This document shows, piece after piece, positions 29,454-38,510 of a DNA stretch of 64,000 nucleotides (its first letter is position 1; every line of letters starts with the position of its first letter). The position numbers were made by a program, and so were the translations under genes. This DNA is from Arthrobacter sp. H16F315 (GTDB lineage: Bacteria > Actinomycetota > Actinomycetes > Actinomycetales > Micrococcaceae), in contig NZ_JAMXSS010000002.1 of assembly GCF_024124825.1 (NCBI RefSeq), positions 2,046,001 through 2,110,000 of the forward strand, written 5' to 3'. The notes under the pieces were generated by a model, which saw only the letters and a list, made by a program, of their open reading frames with translations, had not been told where the DNA came from and searched no databases.

Positions 29454-30421
29454 ATGATCAACTCAGTGGCGATGATCGTGGTGCCGCACTTTTCTATCTT
29501 CGAATTCGCGACGGCCTTCGAAGTGTTTGGCGTCGATCGCTCGGAGCGCGGAACGGGCGTGCCGGCTTTTGATTTTCGGGTCTGCACTCCGGTACCCGGC
29601 GATGTCCCGATGAAGTCAGGACTGTCCATGCGGATAGAGTTCGGGCTCGACGCCGCGGCGGACGCGGACCTCGTGATCATGACCCCCTACGACCGGGACG
29701 TGGACCTTCCCGAACCCGTTCTTGAGGCGCTCCGTGCCGCGCACGCCCGCGGTGCCTGGGTGATGTCCATCTGTTCCGGGGCTTTTGCGCTGGCCCGGGC
29801 TGGACTGCTGGACGGCCGCCGCTGTACGACCCACTGGCACTTTTCCCGGGAGCTCGCCGGACAGTACCCTGCAGTTTTGGTCGACGAGGACGTCCTTTAC
29901 GTCGAGGACGGCCGAATCATCACGAGTGCCGGTACGGCCGCAGGTATCGACGCCTGCCTGCATTTGGTCCGGGTGGAATTTGGGGCCGCCGTCGCAGCGG
30001 CCATCGCCCGGGACATGGTGGTGCCGCCGCACCGGGACGGGGGCCAGGTCCAATTCATCGACCGGCCAATACCGGCCTGCGGCTCCGCGCCCATGGAGGA
30101 ATTGCTGCAATGGATGCTCCGCCATCTGGGGAGGAGCATCCGGTCAACGAACTTGCCGCCCGCGTCCATATGTCCCCCCGGACGTTCGCCCGTCGGTTCC
30201 GTTCCGAAACGGGCGCCACCCCTGCTGCCTGGCTCAATTCCCAGCGTGTACTCCGCGCCCAGGAGCTGTTGGAGACCACTGACCTCAATATTGACGAGAT
30301 CGCCCGCGCTTCTGGGTTCGGCCATTCGGTGCTGTTGCGGCACCACTTCGCCAAGGTGCTTGCCACGAGCCCGCAGTCCTACCGCCGTACGTTCCGCGGA
30401 CACCTGTCGGCTGCCATCTAA
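29454..30421 (+). CDS. GlxA-type AraC family regulator (DJ-1/PfpI domain), frameshifted
   Basis: The N-terminal about 200 residues are a DJ-1/PfpI amidase-like domain: MIVVPHFSIFEFATAFEVFG, then the nucleophile-elbow region WVMSICSGAFALARAGLLDG with Cys, and TTHWHFSRELAGQYP. The C-terminal 100 residues are an AraC HTH pair (NELAARVHMSPRTFARRFRS, IDEIARASGFGHSVLLRHHF). The halves are in different frames: at about 30128 the run GGGGAGG needs one more G to read HLGEEHPVNEL. Rejoined, the protein is about 322 residues, normal for GlxA-type regulators. The inverted repeat just upstream may be its operator. Confidence 0.78.
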
Positions 30422-30744
30422 CGGACCCGCTGAGTCATCGAAGCGGCCCGGCCACCCCGCCCGACGGGGCTCCGCCGCAGCCTTGGCCGTTTCCACGAGG
30501 TCCCGCCACGGGCCGGTGACGGCGTTCTCCGGCAGGGTGGCGCGCCGCTGTCCGGCCCGGATGTTGTAGAGGAACCGGTCGGGCTGCCCCCGGCGGCTCC
30601 CCGGGCCGCAGCCGGGACCGTGTCCCAGGGGCAGGCCTCGATCAGCGGTTGCCAGAGATCCGTATCCTCCGGCGGCGCGGGTTGCACGGTCCACGTCCGC
30701 TTTATGCCGGCAATGCCACCGCTGCGCTGGACAGTAATCTTCAT
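30418..30744 (-). CDS. Emfourin-like protealysin inhibitor, frameshifted
   Basis: The N-terminus MKITVQRSGGIAGIKRTWTV is characteristic of emfourin/protealysin inhibitors, followed by LIEACPWDTVP. After about residue 50 the matching frame changes: QPDRFLYNIRAGQRRATLPE and TGPWRDLVETAKAAAEP are the expected continuation but lie one frame away, so one base is missing in the G/C-rich stretch near 30585-30600. The exact stop is unclear; the original frame ends at 30418. Emfourins bind and block protealysin-type M4 proteases; the target protease gene lies directly upstream on the same strand. Confidence 0.7.
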   Translation of the reverse strand: MKITVQRSGGIAGIKRTWTVQPAPPEDTDLWQPLIEACPWDTVPAAARGAAGGSPTGSSTTSGPDSGAPPCRRTPSPARGGTSWKRPRLRRSPVGRGGRAASMTQRVR

Positions 30745-30852
30745 TAGGCACCGGCTTGAATCGAAAACGGGTTTGGTAGGACGGCCATTTTCATGGACCT
30801 CGAATTTTTAGGGCGGTGACGTTCACGGGATTCGGAGCGGGACCGGGAAGAC

Positions 30853-31911
30853 CTACCGCCGGACGCCCGGGAACTTTACCTTCACAGTTTCCCACGCGGA
30901 GAGCACGGCGTCATGCTCTTTGGATTCCGCTCCGAAAAGCTCCCCGGCCGAGGCCGCAGTGGCCTTGGCGAATGCGCCGAAGGTGGCATCCGGAGCCAGG
31001 GTGCCGCCCGTCAGCGTTTCGTACCAGATCCGTCCCGGCGCCTCCCAGGCGTTGCCGCCCAGCGCCGCCGCCACGAGGTAGAACGCCCGGTTGGGGATGC
31101 CGGAGTTGATGTGCACGCCGCCGTTGTCGGCACTGGTGCGCACATAGCCGTCCATCGAGGCTGGCTGCGGGTCCTTGCCGAGAACGTCGTCGTCGTACGC
31201 AGTGCCGGGGTCTTTGAGGGAACGCAAGGCGGCCCCCTGGACCTTGTCCGTAAAGAGGCCCTCGCCGATCAGCCAACTGGCCTCCGCCGTCGTCTGCTTC
31301 CCGAGAAACTGCTCAACCAGGGCGCCGAAGACATCGGACATTGATTCGTTCAGTGCGCCTGCCTGGTTGCGGTAAACCATCCCGGCCGAGTACTGCGTGA
31401 CGCCATGGGCGAGTTCGTGGCCGATCACACTCAGGGACTTTGTGAACCGCTCGAAAACCTCGCCGTCGCCGTCGCCGAAGACCATCTGCCGGCCGTCCCA
31501 GAAGGCGTTGTCGTACAGGCGGCCATAGTGCACCGTGGCATCAAGGTGAAGTCCATTGCCGTCGATGGAGTTCCGGCCGAAGGCCTCGGCGTAGAGCCGG
31601 TGGGTGTGGCCCAGACCGTCGTAGGCCTCGTTGGCTGCAGGGTCGTTGACGGGTGGTTCACCCTCCTTGCGGACCATGCTGCCGGGGAGTTGCTCGGCTG
31701 ATTTGGCGTCATAGACTGTCCGTTCCGGTGGGGACGGCCTGAGTTCGCGCAGGGCGGGATGGCTGCCTGGCCCGGGTGTGGCGCGGGAAGCCTGAAAGTC
31801 CGGGACGTGCAGCAGGGCTTCCTTGGCTGCACGCGCTACCGCGGAGTGTTCGGGTCCGTGCTGGGCTGCCAGGCGGCGGAGCAAATACGGAGGAACGATG
31901 GTGCAGTACAT
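30853..31911 (-). CDS. M4 neutral zinc metalloprotease, protealysin-like
   Basis: A 352-residue thermolysin-family protease. The zinc motif is HELAH in VIGHELAHGVTQYSAGMVYR, the third ligand Glu is in GALNESMSDVFGALVEQFLG, and the catalytic His is in DNGGVHINSGIPNRAFYLVA. From the ATG at 31911 (MYCTIVPPYLLRRLA) there is a short protealysin-type propeptide of about 50 residues and no signal peptide, so it is not a classical secreted thermolysin; protealysins are intracellular or exported by other routes. The next gene on the strand encodes an emfourin-type inhibitor. No promoter was recognised. Confidence 0.92.
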   Translation of the reverse strand: MYCTIVPPYLLRRLAAQHGPEHSAVARAAKEALLHVPDFQASRATPGPGSHPALRELRPSPPERTVYDAKSAEQLPGSMVRKEGEPPVNDPAANEAYDGLGHTHRLYAEAFGRNSIDGNGLHLDATVHYGRLYDNAFWDGRQMVFGDGDGEVFERFTKSLSVIGHELAHGVTQYSAGMVYRNQAGALNESMSDVFGALVEQFLGKQTTAEASWLIGEGLFTDKVQGAALRSLKDPGTAYDDDVLGKDPQPASMDGYVRTSADNGGVHINSGIPNRAFYLVAAALGGNAWEAPGRIWYETLTGGTLAPDATFGAFAKATAASAGELFGAESKEHDAVLSAWETVKVKFPGVRR

Positions 31912-32100
31912 GTGAGACCCCTTTGCGCTTCGGCGGGATCCGGTAGTGGTGCGGTGGCCGGCACCCGGGCCGGCCACCGCCTCCAGCCACCAGGCCGAGA
32001 CCCCGCTGCCGATGCACCCAGCCTACGAGCGGGCAACGACAAATGGCAGGGTGGCGCGCCTTGAATGCCCCGTCCGCCTGCCTGTTGCGTCGAAATGCAA

Positions 32101-32135
32101 AAAACCCCGCCGTTTCACTGAAACGGCGGGGTTTT
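32101..32135 (-). terminator. tRNA-Arg terminator
   Basis: AAAACCCCGCCGTTTC at 32101-32116 pairs with GAAACGGCGGGGTTTT at 32120-32135 around a 3-nt loop. On the minus strand it directly follows the tRNA gene and ends in a T-run, so it is a classical intrinsic terminator; it may also stop the M4 protease transcript's opposite strand. Confidence 0.88.
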
Positions 32136-32140
32136 GTCTG

Positions 32141-32213
32141 TGCCCTCGATTGGAATCGAACCAACGACCTTCTGCTCCGGAGGCAGACGCTCTATCCCCT
32201 GAGCTACGAGGGC
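32141..32213 (-). tRNA. tRNA-Arg (anticodon CCG)
   Basis: A 73-nt tRNA on the minus strand. Acceptor GCCCTCG/CGAGGGC, D-arm GCTC/GAGC, anticodon stem TCTGC/GCAGA with loop CTCCGGA (anticodon CCG, decoding CGG), five-base variable region, T-stem GTTGG/CCAAT with loop TTCGATT, discriminator A. CCA is not encoded. A terminator follows immediately. Confidence 0.95.
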
Positions 32214-32291
32214 AGTCAGGGTTCCTGCCGTTACCGGCGGGACGTCCTAGAGCTTAGCAGGAAGGGGGCCTCCAAGGGAAAATCGACTCGC

Positions 32292-33827
32292 TCAGTAGCC
32301 GGAGAAGGAGTCCACGTGGATCTTCCGAGCCCCGGACCGGCGGGCAGCGGCGCTGAGTGAGCGGACACTCGCCGGCGAGCCCGACACGTAGACATCCCGG
32401 TCCGCGACGTCGGGAACAAGATCTTTCAGCGAGGCACCATCGATCCGGACGGCGCCCGCGTCCTGCATAAACGCCGGCGGGGCGGACCCGTCGGCTAGGC
32501 GGGCGATAACCCGGACGCCGGTGCGTTCGAGCTCATCGGCGTAGGCGAGTTCGGCGGCACTCACGGCGAGGTACAGCAGGACAACGTCCCGTGCACCGGC
32601 GGAAGCCCCGGTCAGCTGGGCCAGATACGGGGTGATGCCGATACCGGCAGCGATCAGCAGCACCGGCGCTCCGGCCGCCCGCGGCAGCACAAAGTCGCCG
32701 CCGATGCTGGTGGCCGTCAGTTCTTCGCCGGGTTCCAGAGCCAGGAGCGACTGTTTTGCCGTGGAGAGCTGACCGCCCGTCCCGACCCCGATCGTCAGCG
32801 CGGTCGAGTCCGGCGGATTGGTCAGGCTGAAGACCCGCCGACGGCCCTTGTGGTCGGCCTTCGAATGCGGCAGGTTCAGTTCGATGTACTGTCCCGGGGT
32901 GAAGCGGAGCGGGCGCTCCGGCTGGAAGCTGAATTCCGTCGTCGTCGGGGTCAACGGACGCGAGCCCCGGAAGCGGAGCAGCACACGGCCGCGCTGGCCG
33001 GCGGCAAAAGCGAGGGCGTTCCCTGCCAGCAGCGCCAGTTCGGGGGAATTGGCCACGAAGCCCAGGTTGTAAGGGACGGCGAACAGCAGCCCGACGACGG
33101 CGGCCAGCGCCAGCTGCTGCCACCGCCGCGGCGGCAGGGTGAGCGGCTCGGTGAGCATAAAACCGACGAAGAACAGCACCGGGCGCTGTGCCAGGGTCTG
33201 CCACAGCGCCTCGCCCGGCAACATCCCGGTGCGCAGCAGTTCCACGGCTGCAACTGACACTGCAACCAGCGTGAACACGGACGCCATCAGCAGCTTCCGG
33301 ACCCGGTAGAGCACCAGCAGGACCCCGGGCAGCACCAGCCAGAGCATTGCCGGGGTGGCGGCCCACCAGGTGGCGATGTTGAGTCCGGTCAGCCCGGTGA
33401 GGAACGCCCCCGCCGCCGCCGGATTGAAAAGGTGGCGGCCGCGCCAGGCTAGCGCGTATTTAGATACCGAGGCCAGCACGCAGGCGAGGGCGACACCGGC
33501 CAGATCCAGGTACTGCAGCCCGGCCGAGAACTGCGTCGGCCAGAACAGGAAGTACAGCAGCAGCCCGGTAATCAGCGCCGACTCGGAGTGCGGCCGCACA
33601 TGGAACACTGCTGCGAGGCCCCGGTTGGAGGCATAGCTCAGGCCCAGGCAGAGGACCAGATGGGCGGTCATCTCCGGGAGCCCGAACGTCAGCCAGCCGA
33701 GCACATCGAGCAACAGGCTGTAGCCGGCCAGCACGGCCAGGACCCACAGGACCAGCCGGTACATCGTAAACCGGCCCAGGGCTGCGTCCAGCCGTGAGCT
33801 GAGAGGTGTCGGGATTGTGGTGGTCAT
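32292..33827 (-). CDS. NqrB/RnfD-like membrane domain fused to a ferredoxin-NAD(P) reductase-like domain
   Basis: A 511-residue fusion. Residues 1-280 are about eight to ten transmembrane helices of NqrB/RnfD type (GRFTMYRLVLWVLAVLAGYS, GRHLFNPAAAGAFLTGLTGL, FVGFMLTEPLTLPPRRWQQL); the Thr-rich MLTEPLT loop is the place where NqrB/RnfD proteins carry covalent FMN. Residues 285-511 are an FAD/NAD(P) domain: FTPGQYIELNLPH, RRRVFSLTNPPDS (FAD) and LLIAAGIGITPYLAQL (NAD). There is no 2Fe-2S motif. Predicted to move electrons from NAD(P)H across the membrane to an extracytoplasmic flavoprotein. The start overlaps the ApbE stop (ATGA). Confidence 0.87.
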   Translation of the reverse strand: MTTTIPTPLSSRLDAALGRFTMYRLVLWVLAVLAGYSLLLDVLGWLTFGLPEMTAHLVLCLGLSYASNRGLAAVFHVRPHSESALITGLLLYFLFWPTQFSAGLQYLDLAGVALACVLASVSKYALAWRGRHLFNPAAAGAFLTGLTGLNIATWWAATPAMLWLVLPGVLLVLYRVRKLLMASVFTLVAVSVAAVELLRTGMLPGEALWQTLAQRPVLFFVGFMLTEPLTLPPRRWQQLALAAVVGLLFAVPYNLGFVANSPELALLAGNALAFAAGQRGRVLLRFRGSRPLTPTTTEFSFQPERPLRFTPGQYIELNLPHSKADHKGRRRVFSLTNPPDSTALTIGVGTGGQLSTAKQSLLALEPGEELTATSIGGDFVLPRAAGAPVLLIAAGIGITPYLAQLTGASAGARDVVLLYLAVSAAELAYADELERTGVRVIARLADGSAPPAFMQDAGAVRIDGASLKDLVPDVADRDVYVSGSPASVRSLSAAARRSGARKIHVDSFSGY

Positions 33828-34696
33828 GGGAACAGCACCCCTTCAAAATCGGCTGAGTACTCGGCGTGGCCGTCCGAGTGGACCGTCAGCCAGGCGACGT
33901 CGAATGTCTCCTGCAAACGGGATCCCTCGACGAAAAACAGCGCAGTTGACAGTGCATCGGCGACCATGGCCGTCGCCGCCATGGCCCAGCTGGCAACGAC
34001 GGTGCGCACCGGCACCCCGGTGGTTCCGTCCAGCACGTGGTGCAGTCCGTCGCCCCAGGCACGCCGGTTGGCGGCGGACCCGCAAAGTGCGCCGGATCCC
34101 AGACGCACGATGCCGATGGCCCGGTCAGGATCGTAAGGATGCTCAAGGCCCACATCCACCCCCAGGGCGCCGGCATTGAGCAAATCACCGCCGGCATCGA
34201 TGAAGTGTTCCTCGATCCCGGCGTCGCGAAGTACTTCAGACATCAGGTCCGCCAGCTGGCCTTTGCCGGCGGCCCCGACGTCGATCACCACCGGGGCGCT
34301 CACGGTCAACACCCTTCCCCGCCAGTTCAGCACCTCGTCCCAAACCGGGGCAGCTAAGGGCACCCCGACCGGGCGCAGGGAGTACCCGGCGTTATAGCCG
34401 AGCTGTTCGAGGCTGGCGCCGATGAGCGGTGTCATGGCACCGCCGGTGAGCCTATACAGCGTCTGATAGAGCGGCCCCAGGGCGGATGCCGCGGCCGGCA
34501 GGACGTAGCTGCCCGGCCGCCGCGCCGCGGCAGAGATCAGGGAGTCCGGCCGGAACCGGGACCAGGCGCTGTCGTAGTCCGAGAGGGTGGCGAGCAGCCG
34601 GCGGCGGAGCGCGTCCGGAAGCGGGGCGGGTGTTGAGATCTCCCAACGGGTGCCGATTCCTTCGAAACGGAAACCGGTCCAGCCCGGATGCGCCAC
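33824..34696 (-). CDS. apbE: FAD:protein FMN transferase (ApbE)
   Basis: A 290-residue ApbE-family enzyme that transfers FMN from FAD to Thr/Ser of target proteins, with Mg2+. Diagnostic motifs: VIDVGAAGKGQLADLM (the GxxAKG-type nucleotide loop), HFIDAGGDLLNAGALG, HHVLDGTTGVPV and MVADALSTALFFVEG. No clear signal peptide is seen, so it may act in the cytoplasm or be exported otherwise. It lies between the FMN-binding lipoprotein and the NqrB/reductase fusion, both likely substrates. The stop overlaps the downstream ATG by 4 bp; the upstream gene ends 33 bp before its ATG. Confidence 0.93.
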   Translation of the reverse strand: MAHPGWTGFRFEGIGTRWEISTPAPLPDALRRRLLATLSDYDSAWSRFRPDSLISAAARRPGSYVLPAAASALGPLYQTLYRLTGGAMTPLIGASLEQLGYNAGYSLRPVGVPLAAPVWDEVLNWRGRVLTVSAPVVIDVGAAGKGQLADLMSEVLRDAGIEEHFIDAGGDLLNAGALGVDVGLEHPYDPDRAIGIVRLGSGALCGSAANRRAWGDGLHHVLDGTTGVPVRTVVASWAMAATAMVADALSTALFFVEGSRLQETFDVAWLTVHSDGHAEYSADFEGVLFP

Positions 34697-34729
34697 GGTT
34701 CCTCCTGCCGGCTGGCTATGACTTGGCGT

Positions 34730-35179
34730 TCATGACGTGGCCTCGGCCTTGATCTTCTCGACAGCCTGGTTGAAGCCGCCGCTGGTCAGCGAGGAGCCTG
34801 AAACTTTGCTGACCTTGATCTCGTCGAGCCTTTTGCCGGAAATCTGGGCCTTGATGCCACTGGCGAATTCGCCCTGGAACTTCTTGGTGTTGGGGTTGGA
34901 CGGGTGGGGGGTGATCTGGACATCGGACACTGCACCGGCGGCAAGTGTCAGTGTCACGCCGACGGTCTCGGTGCCGTTGGGCGAGACATAGCTGCCGTCG
35001 GCGCTGTACGTGCCGTCCTTGTAGGCGGCGGTGCCTGCCGCGGCGGACGGTGCGGTGCCGGTCGCGGCGGTTCCGGCGGCCTGTCCGGGAGCGCAGCCTG
35101 CCGCGGAGCCCACCAGGGAGAGTCCGGCGATGCCAACGAATACGCTTTTTCGGAACGAGGTGGTCATACGGTGGCTCAT
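34730..35179 (-). CDS. FMN-binding domain lipoprotein
   Basis: A 149-residue exported protein from the ATG at 35179 (an ATG at 35167 and one at 35254 are alternatives; none has a strong ribosome-binding site). The signal peptide SVFVGIAGLSLVGSAAGC ends in a Cys suited to lipidation, followed by an Ala/Thr-rich spacer and an FMN_bind domain: KDGTYSADGSYVSPNGTETV, VTLTLAAGAVSDVQITPHPS and SKVSGSSLTSGGFNQAVEKI. The flavinylation motif usually reads SGAT-xTS; here it is SGSS-LTS, so the FMN would be on Ser. It heads the operon with ApbE and the NqrB/reductase fusion and is divergent from argS. Confidence 0.85.
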   Translation of the reverse strand: MSHRMTTSFRKSVFVGIAGLSLVGSAAGCAPGQAAGTAATGTAPSAAAGTAAYKDGTYSADGSYVSPNGTETVGVTLTLAAGAVSDVQITPHPSNPNTKKFQGEFASGIKAQISGKRLDEIKVSKVSGSSLTSGGFNQAVEKIKAEATS

Positions 35180-35353
35180 TTCTGTAGCAACGATCGGAAG
35201 CGGTCGTGACGGCCGGCTGCGTGCATTGATCGGCGCCCCGCCGCCGTTACCCAATGACGACGTTTATTTCAGCGTAGTGGTTCATCCCGTGATCTAGGCC
35301 GATCCAACAGTCGCCAAATTCCCGTCACACCGCGGCCCCGGTAGGCTGGAACC

Positions 35354-37002
35354 GTGACCCCTGAAGAACTCTCCCTCGCCATATCCGCCTGCCTGAAAGA
35401 CGCCGTCGCCGCCGGTGAAATCGGACTTTCCGCATCCGACGTCCCGGATGAGGTGCGGGTAGAGCGTCCGAAGAACCGGGACCACGGCGACTGGGCCACC
35501 AACATTGCCCTGCAGCTGGCCAAGGCCGCGGGCACCAACCCGCGGGAGTTTGCTTCCCTGCTCAGTGCCCGGCTGACGTCCATTGCCGGGGTGTCCGCCG
35601 TCGAGATCGCCGGGCCGGGATTCCTGAACATCACTGTGGATGCCGGCGCTGCCGGTGCCCTGGCCAAGGCCATCGTCGAAGCTGGAGCCGGTTACGGTAC
35701 CAATACCGCGCTCGCCGGCCACACGATCAACATGGAATTCGTTTCCGCGAACCCCACCGGCCCGCTGCATATCGGCCATACCCGGTGGGCCGCCCTGGGC
35801 GATGCGATCGCCCGCGTCCTCCGGGCCTCCGGTGCCGATGTCACGGCCGAGTACTACGTCAACGATGCCGGCTCGCAGATGAACGTCTTTGCCGATTCAG
35901 TGCTTTCCCGGCTTCGCGGCCGCGGAGTGCCCGAAGGCGGCTACCCGGGCGAGTACATCGCGGATCTGGGCCATGAGGTGCTGACCCGCCATCCGGACAT
36001 CCGCGAGCTGACCGACGTCGCCGCCCTGCCGGTGATCCGGGGCGCGGCGTACAAGGCCCAGCTGCAGGACATTCAGCGGACCCTGGCCGAGTTTGGGGTC
36101 GACTTCGATGTCTACTTTTCCGAACAGGAACTCCACGACGCCGGCGCCATCGGGGACGCCGTAGCGCGGCTCCGGGAACAAGGACACGTCTACGACGACG
36201 GCGGCGCGGTCTGGCTGCGCACGACCGACTTCGGTGATGACAAGGACCGCGTAATGATCCGCGCGAACGGCGAACCCACCTACTTCGCCGCCGACGCCGC
36301 GTACTACCTGTCCAAAAAGACCGCGGCTACACCGAGAAGATCTACCTGCTCGGTGCCGACCACCACGGCTACATCAACCGGCTCAAGGCCATTGCCGCCG
36401 CTGCCGGGGACGATCCAGAGGTCAACATCGAGGTCCTGATCGGCCAGCTGGTCTCGGTCAACGGCGCCAAGCTCTCCAAGCGCGCCGGGAACATCATCGA
36501 GCTCAAGGACCTCATCTCCTGGCTGGGCAAGGACGCGGTCCGTTACTCGCTGGCGCGCTTCCCTGCTGACTCACCACTGACCCTGGACCCGGAACTGCTG
36601 AAGAAACACAGCAACGAGAACCCGGTGTTCTATGTCCAGTACGCGCACGCCCGTTCCTGCGGTACGGCCCGCAATGCCGTCGCCGCCGGGGTGGACCGCA
36701 GCGCTTTCGAGGCGTCCCTGCTGGAACACGCCACCGAAAATGAGCTGCTCTCCCATCTCGGCAGTTACCCTTCGATTGTGGCCAGGGCAGCTGAACTGCG
36801 CGAGCCGCACCGCGTGGCGCGCCACCTGGAAGTCATCGCCGGCGCCTACCACCGGTGGTATGACGCCTGCCGTGTGGCGCCCCAGGGCGACGAACCGATC
36901 ACCGACCTTAACCGCACCCGGCTGTGGCTCAACGACGCCACCAGCCAGGTGCTGGCCAACGGACTGGAACTGCTGGGCGTCTCGGCGCCGGAACGGATGT
37001 AA
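35354..37002 (+). CDS. argS: Arginyl-tRNA synthetase, frameshifted
   Basis: Class I synthetase charging tRNA-Arg. The HIGH motif is in SANPTGPLHIGHTRWAALGD (residues about 120-140), followed by VNDAGSQMNVFADSVLSRLR; the C-terminal part has the DALR anticodon-binding domain (YAHARS, LGSYPSIVARAAELREPHRV, RLWLNDATSQVLANGLELLG). At about 36324 AAAAAGACC needs one extra G to read SKKDRGYTEKIYLLGADHHG; from there the frame runs to 37002. Rejoined it is about 549 residues, the normal length. ArgS is essential, so a missing base is more likely than a real mutation. The GTG start follows TAGGCT by 6 nt with no ribosome-binding site (leaderless pattern). lysA starts 5 bp after the stop. Confidence 0.92.
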
Positions 37003-37007
37003 CCGTT

Positions 37008-38510
37008 ATGACCACCAACCCGTCCATCACCTCCGGCGCGGCCTCCCCGCTCGCGCCGGACTGGCTGGCCGTCCCCGCGGACCTCAACGCCCTGCACAAG
37101 CCGTTGTGGGCCGGCGGGGTTGCCCGCAATAACAGCGGGGAGCTGACCATTGACGGGCTGGCCGTCAGCGAACTGCAGCGCGAGTTCGGTACTCCGCTGT
37201 TTGTATTGAGCGAGAGCGACTTCCGGGCCCGGGCCCGGGCCTTTTCCGATGCCTTTAATGACGCTTTCGCCGACATCTGCGGGGGAGTGGACGTCTACTA
37301 CGCAGGCAAGTCGTTCCTGTGCACCGCGGTGGTCCGCTGGGTGGAGGAGGAGGGGCTGCGCTTGGACACGGCCTCCGGCGGCGAACTCGCCGTCGCGGCC
37401 CGCGCCGGGATCCCCGGCGCGGACGTCGCGCTGCACGGCAACAATAAGTCCGACGCCGAGATCCACCGTGCCCTGGACATGAAACTCGGCCGGATCGTCA
37501 TCGACAGCCTGGCCGAGCTGGACCGCGTAGCGAAGATCGCAGACGCCCGCGGCGAAACGGCGAAGGTGATGCTGCGGCTGACCCCGGGCGTGCACGCCCA
37601 CACCCACGAATTCATCGCCACCGCCCACGAGGACCAGAAGTTCGGTCTTTCCATGGCCGGGGATTCCACCGAACAGGCCGGGCTGTCCGCGGCCGAGGAA
37701 GCCGTGGCTGCGGCTTCGGGCTACCCGGGCATTGAACTTCTGGGCCTGCACTGCCACATTGGTTCGCAGATCTTCGAGCCGGACGGATTTGCCCTTGCGG
37801 CGGAGAAGCTGCTCGACTTCCTTGCCGCGATGCAGGCCAAGTACTCGATAGTGCTGCCCGAGCTCGACCTTGGCGGCGGCTACGGCATCGCGTACACGCC
37901 TGTGGATACGCCGCGGCCGGCCGCCGAGATCGCGCAGGCGATGGCCGCCGTCGTCCGTTCCAAATGCGAGCAGCTGGGCATTACGGCCCCGAGGATTTCG
38001 ATCGAACCGGGCCGTGCGATCGTTGGCAGCACCACCTTCACCTTGTATGAAGTAGGCACCCTGAAGACGGTCCGGGTGGATGCGCCGGCCGCCGGCACCG
38101 ACGTTTCCGGTGCACCGGGCGAACACTCAGGGAAAAACGTTACGTACCCGCGACGGTATGTGTCGGTGGACGGCGGGATGAGCGACAACCCCCGCCCGGT
38201 GCTTTACGACGCGGATTACTCGGCAATCCTGGCCTCGCGCGCCACCGCCGCGGCTCCGCAACTGTCCCGCGTAGTGGGCAAACATTGCGAGAGTGGCGAC
38301 ATAGTTGTTAGAGATGTATACCTGCCCGAGGACGTGGCAGCCGGTGATCTGCTCGCTGTACCGGGGACCGGCGCCTACTGCTGGGCCCTGTCCAGCAACT
38401 ACAACTATCTGGCCCGGCCGGGCGTTGTCGCTGTGCGCGACGGATCTGCCCGGCTCATTGTCCGCGGGGAAACCGAAGAAGATCTGCTTAACCGCGACAT
38501 GGGAGCCTGA
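37008..38510 (+). CDS. lysA: Diaminopimelate decarboxylase
   Basis: A 500-residue fold-type III PLP enzyme, the last step of lysine synthesis (meso-diaminopimelate to L-lysine). PLP lysine region: DVYYAGKSFLCTAVVRWV; other motifs are LLGLHCHIGSQIFEPDGFAL, ELDLGGGYGIAYTP, RISIEPGRAIVG, SVDGGMSDNPRP and the C-terminal KHCESGDIVVRDVYLP, GTGAYCWALSSNYN. The ATG at 37008 lies 5 bp after the argS stop, and hom follows with no gap, placing it in an argS-lysA-hom-thrC-thrB run typical of actinobacteria. The N-terminus carries about 45 residues before the barrel. Confidence 0.95.
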   Translation: MTTNPSITSGAASPLAPDWLAVPADLNALHKPLWAGGVARNNSGELTIDGLAVSELQREFGTPLFVLSESDFRARARAFSDAFNDAFADICGGVDVYYAGKSFLCTAVVRWVEEEGLRLDTASGGELAVAARAGIPGADVALHGNNKSDAEIHRALDMKLGRIVIDSLAELDRVAKIADARGETAKVMLRLTPGVHAHTHEFIATAHEDQKFGLSMAGDSTEQAGLSAAEEAVAAASGYPGIELLGLHCHIGSQIFEPDGFALAAEKLLDFLAAMQAKYSIVLPELDLGGGYGIAYTPVDTPRPAAEIAQAMAAVVRSKCEQLGITAPRISIEPGRAIVGSTTFTLYEVGTLKTVRVDAPAAGTDVSGAPGEHSGKNVTYPRRYVSVDGGMSDNPRPVLYDADYSAILASRATAAAPQLSRVVGKHCESGDIVVRDVYLPEDVAAGDLLAVPGTGAYCWALSSNYNYLARPGVVAVRDGSARLIVRGETEEDLLNRDMGA

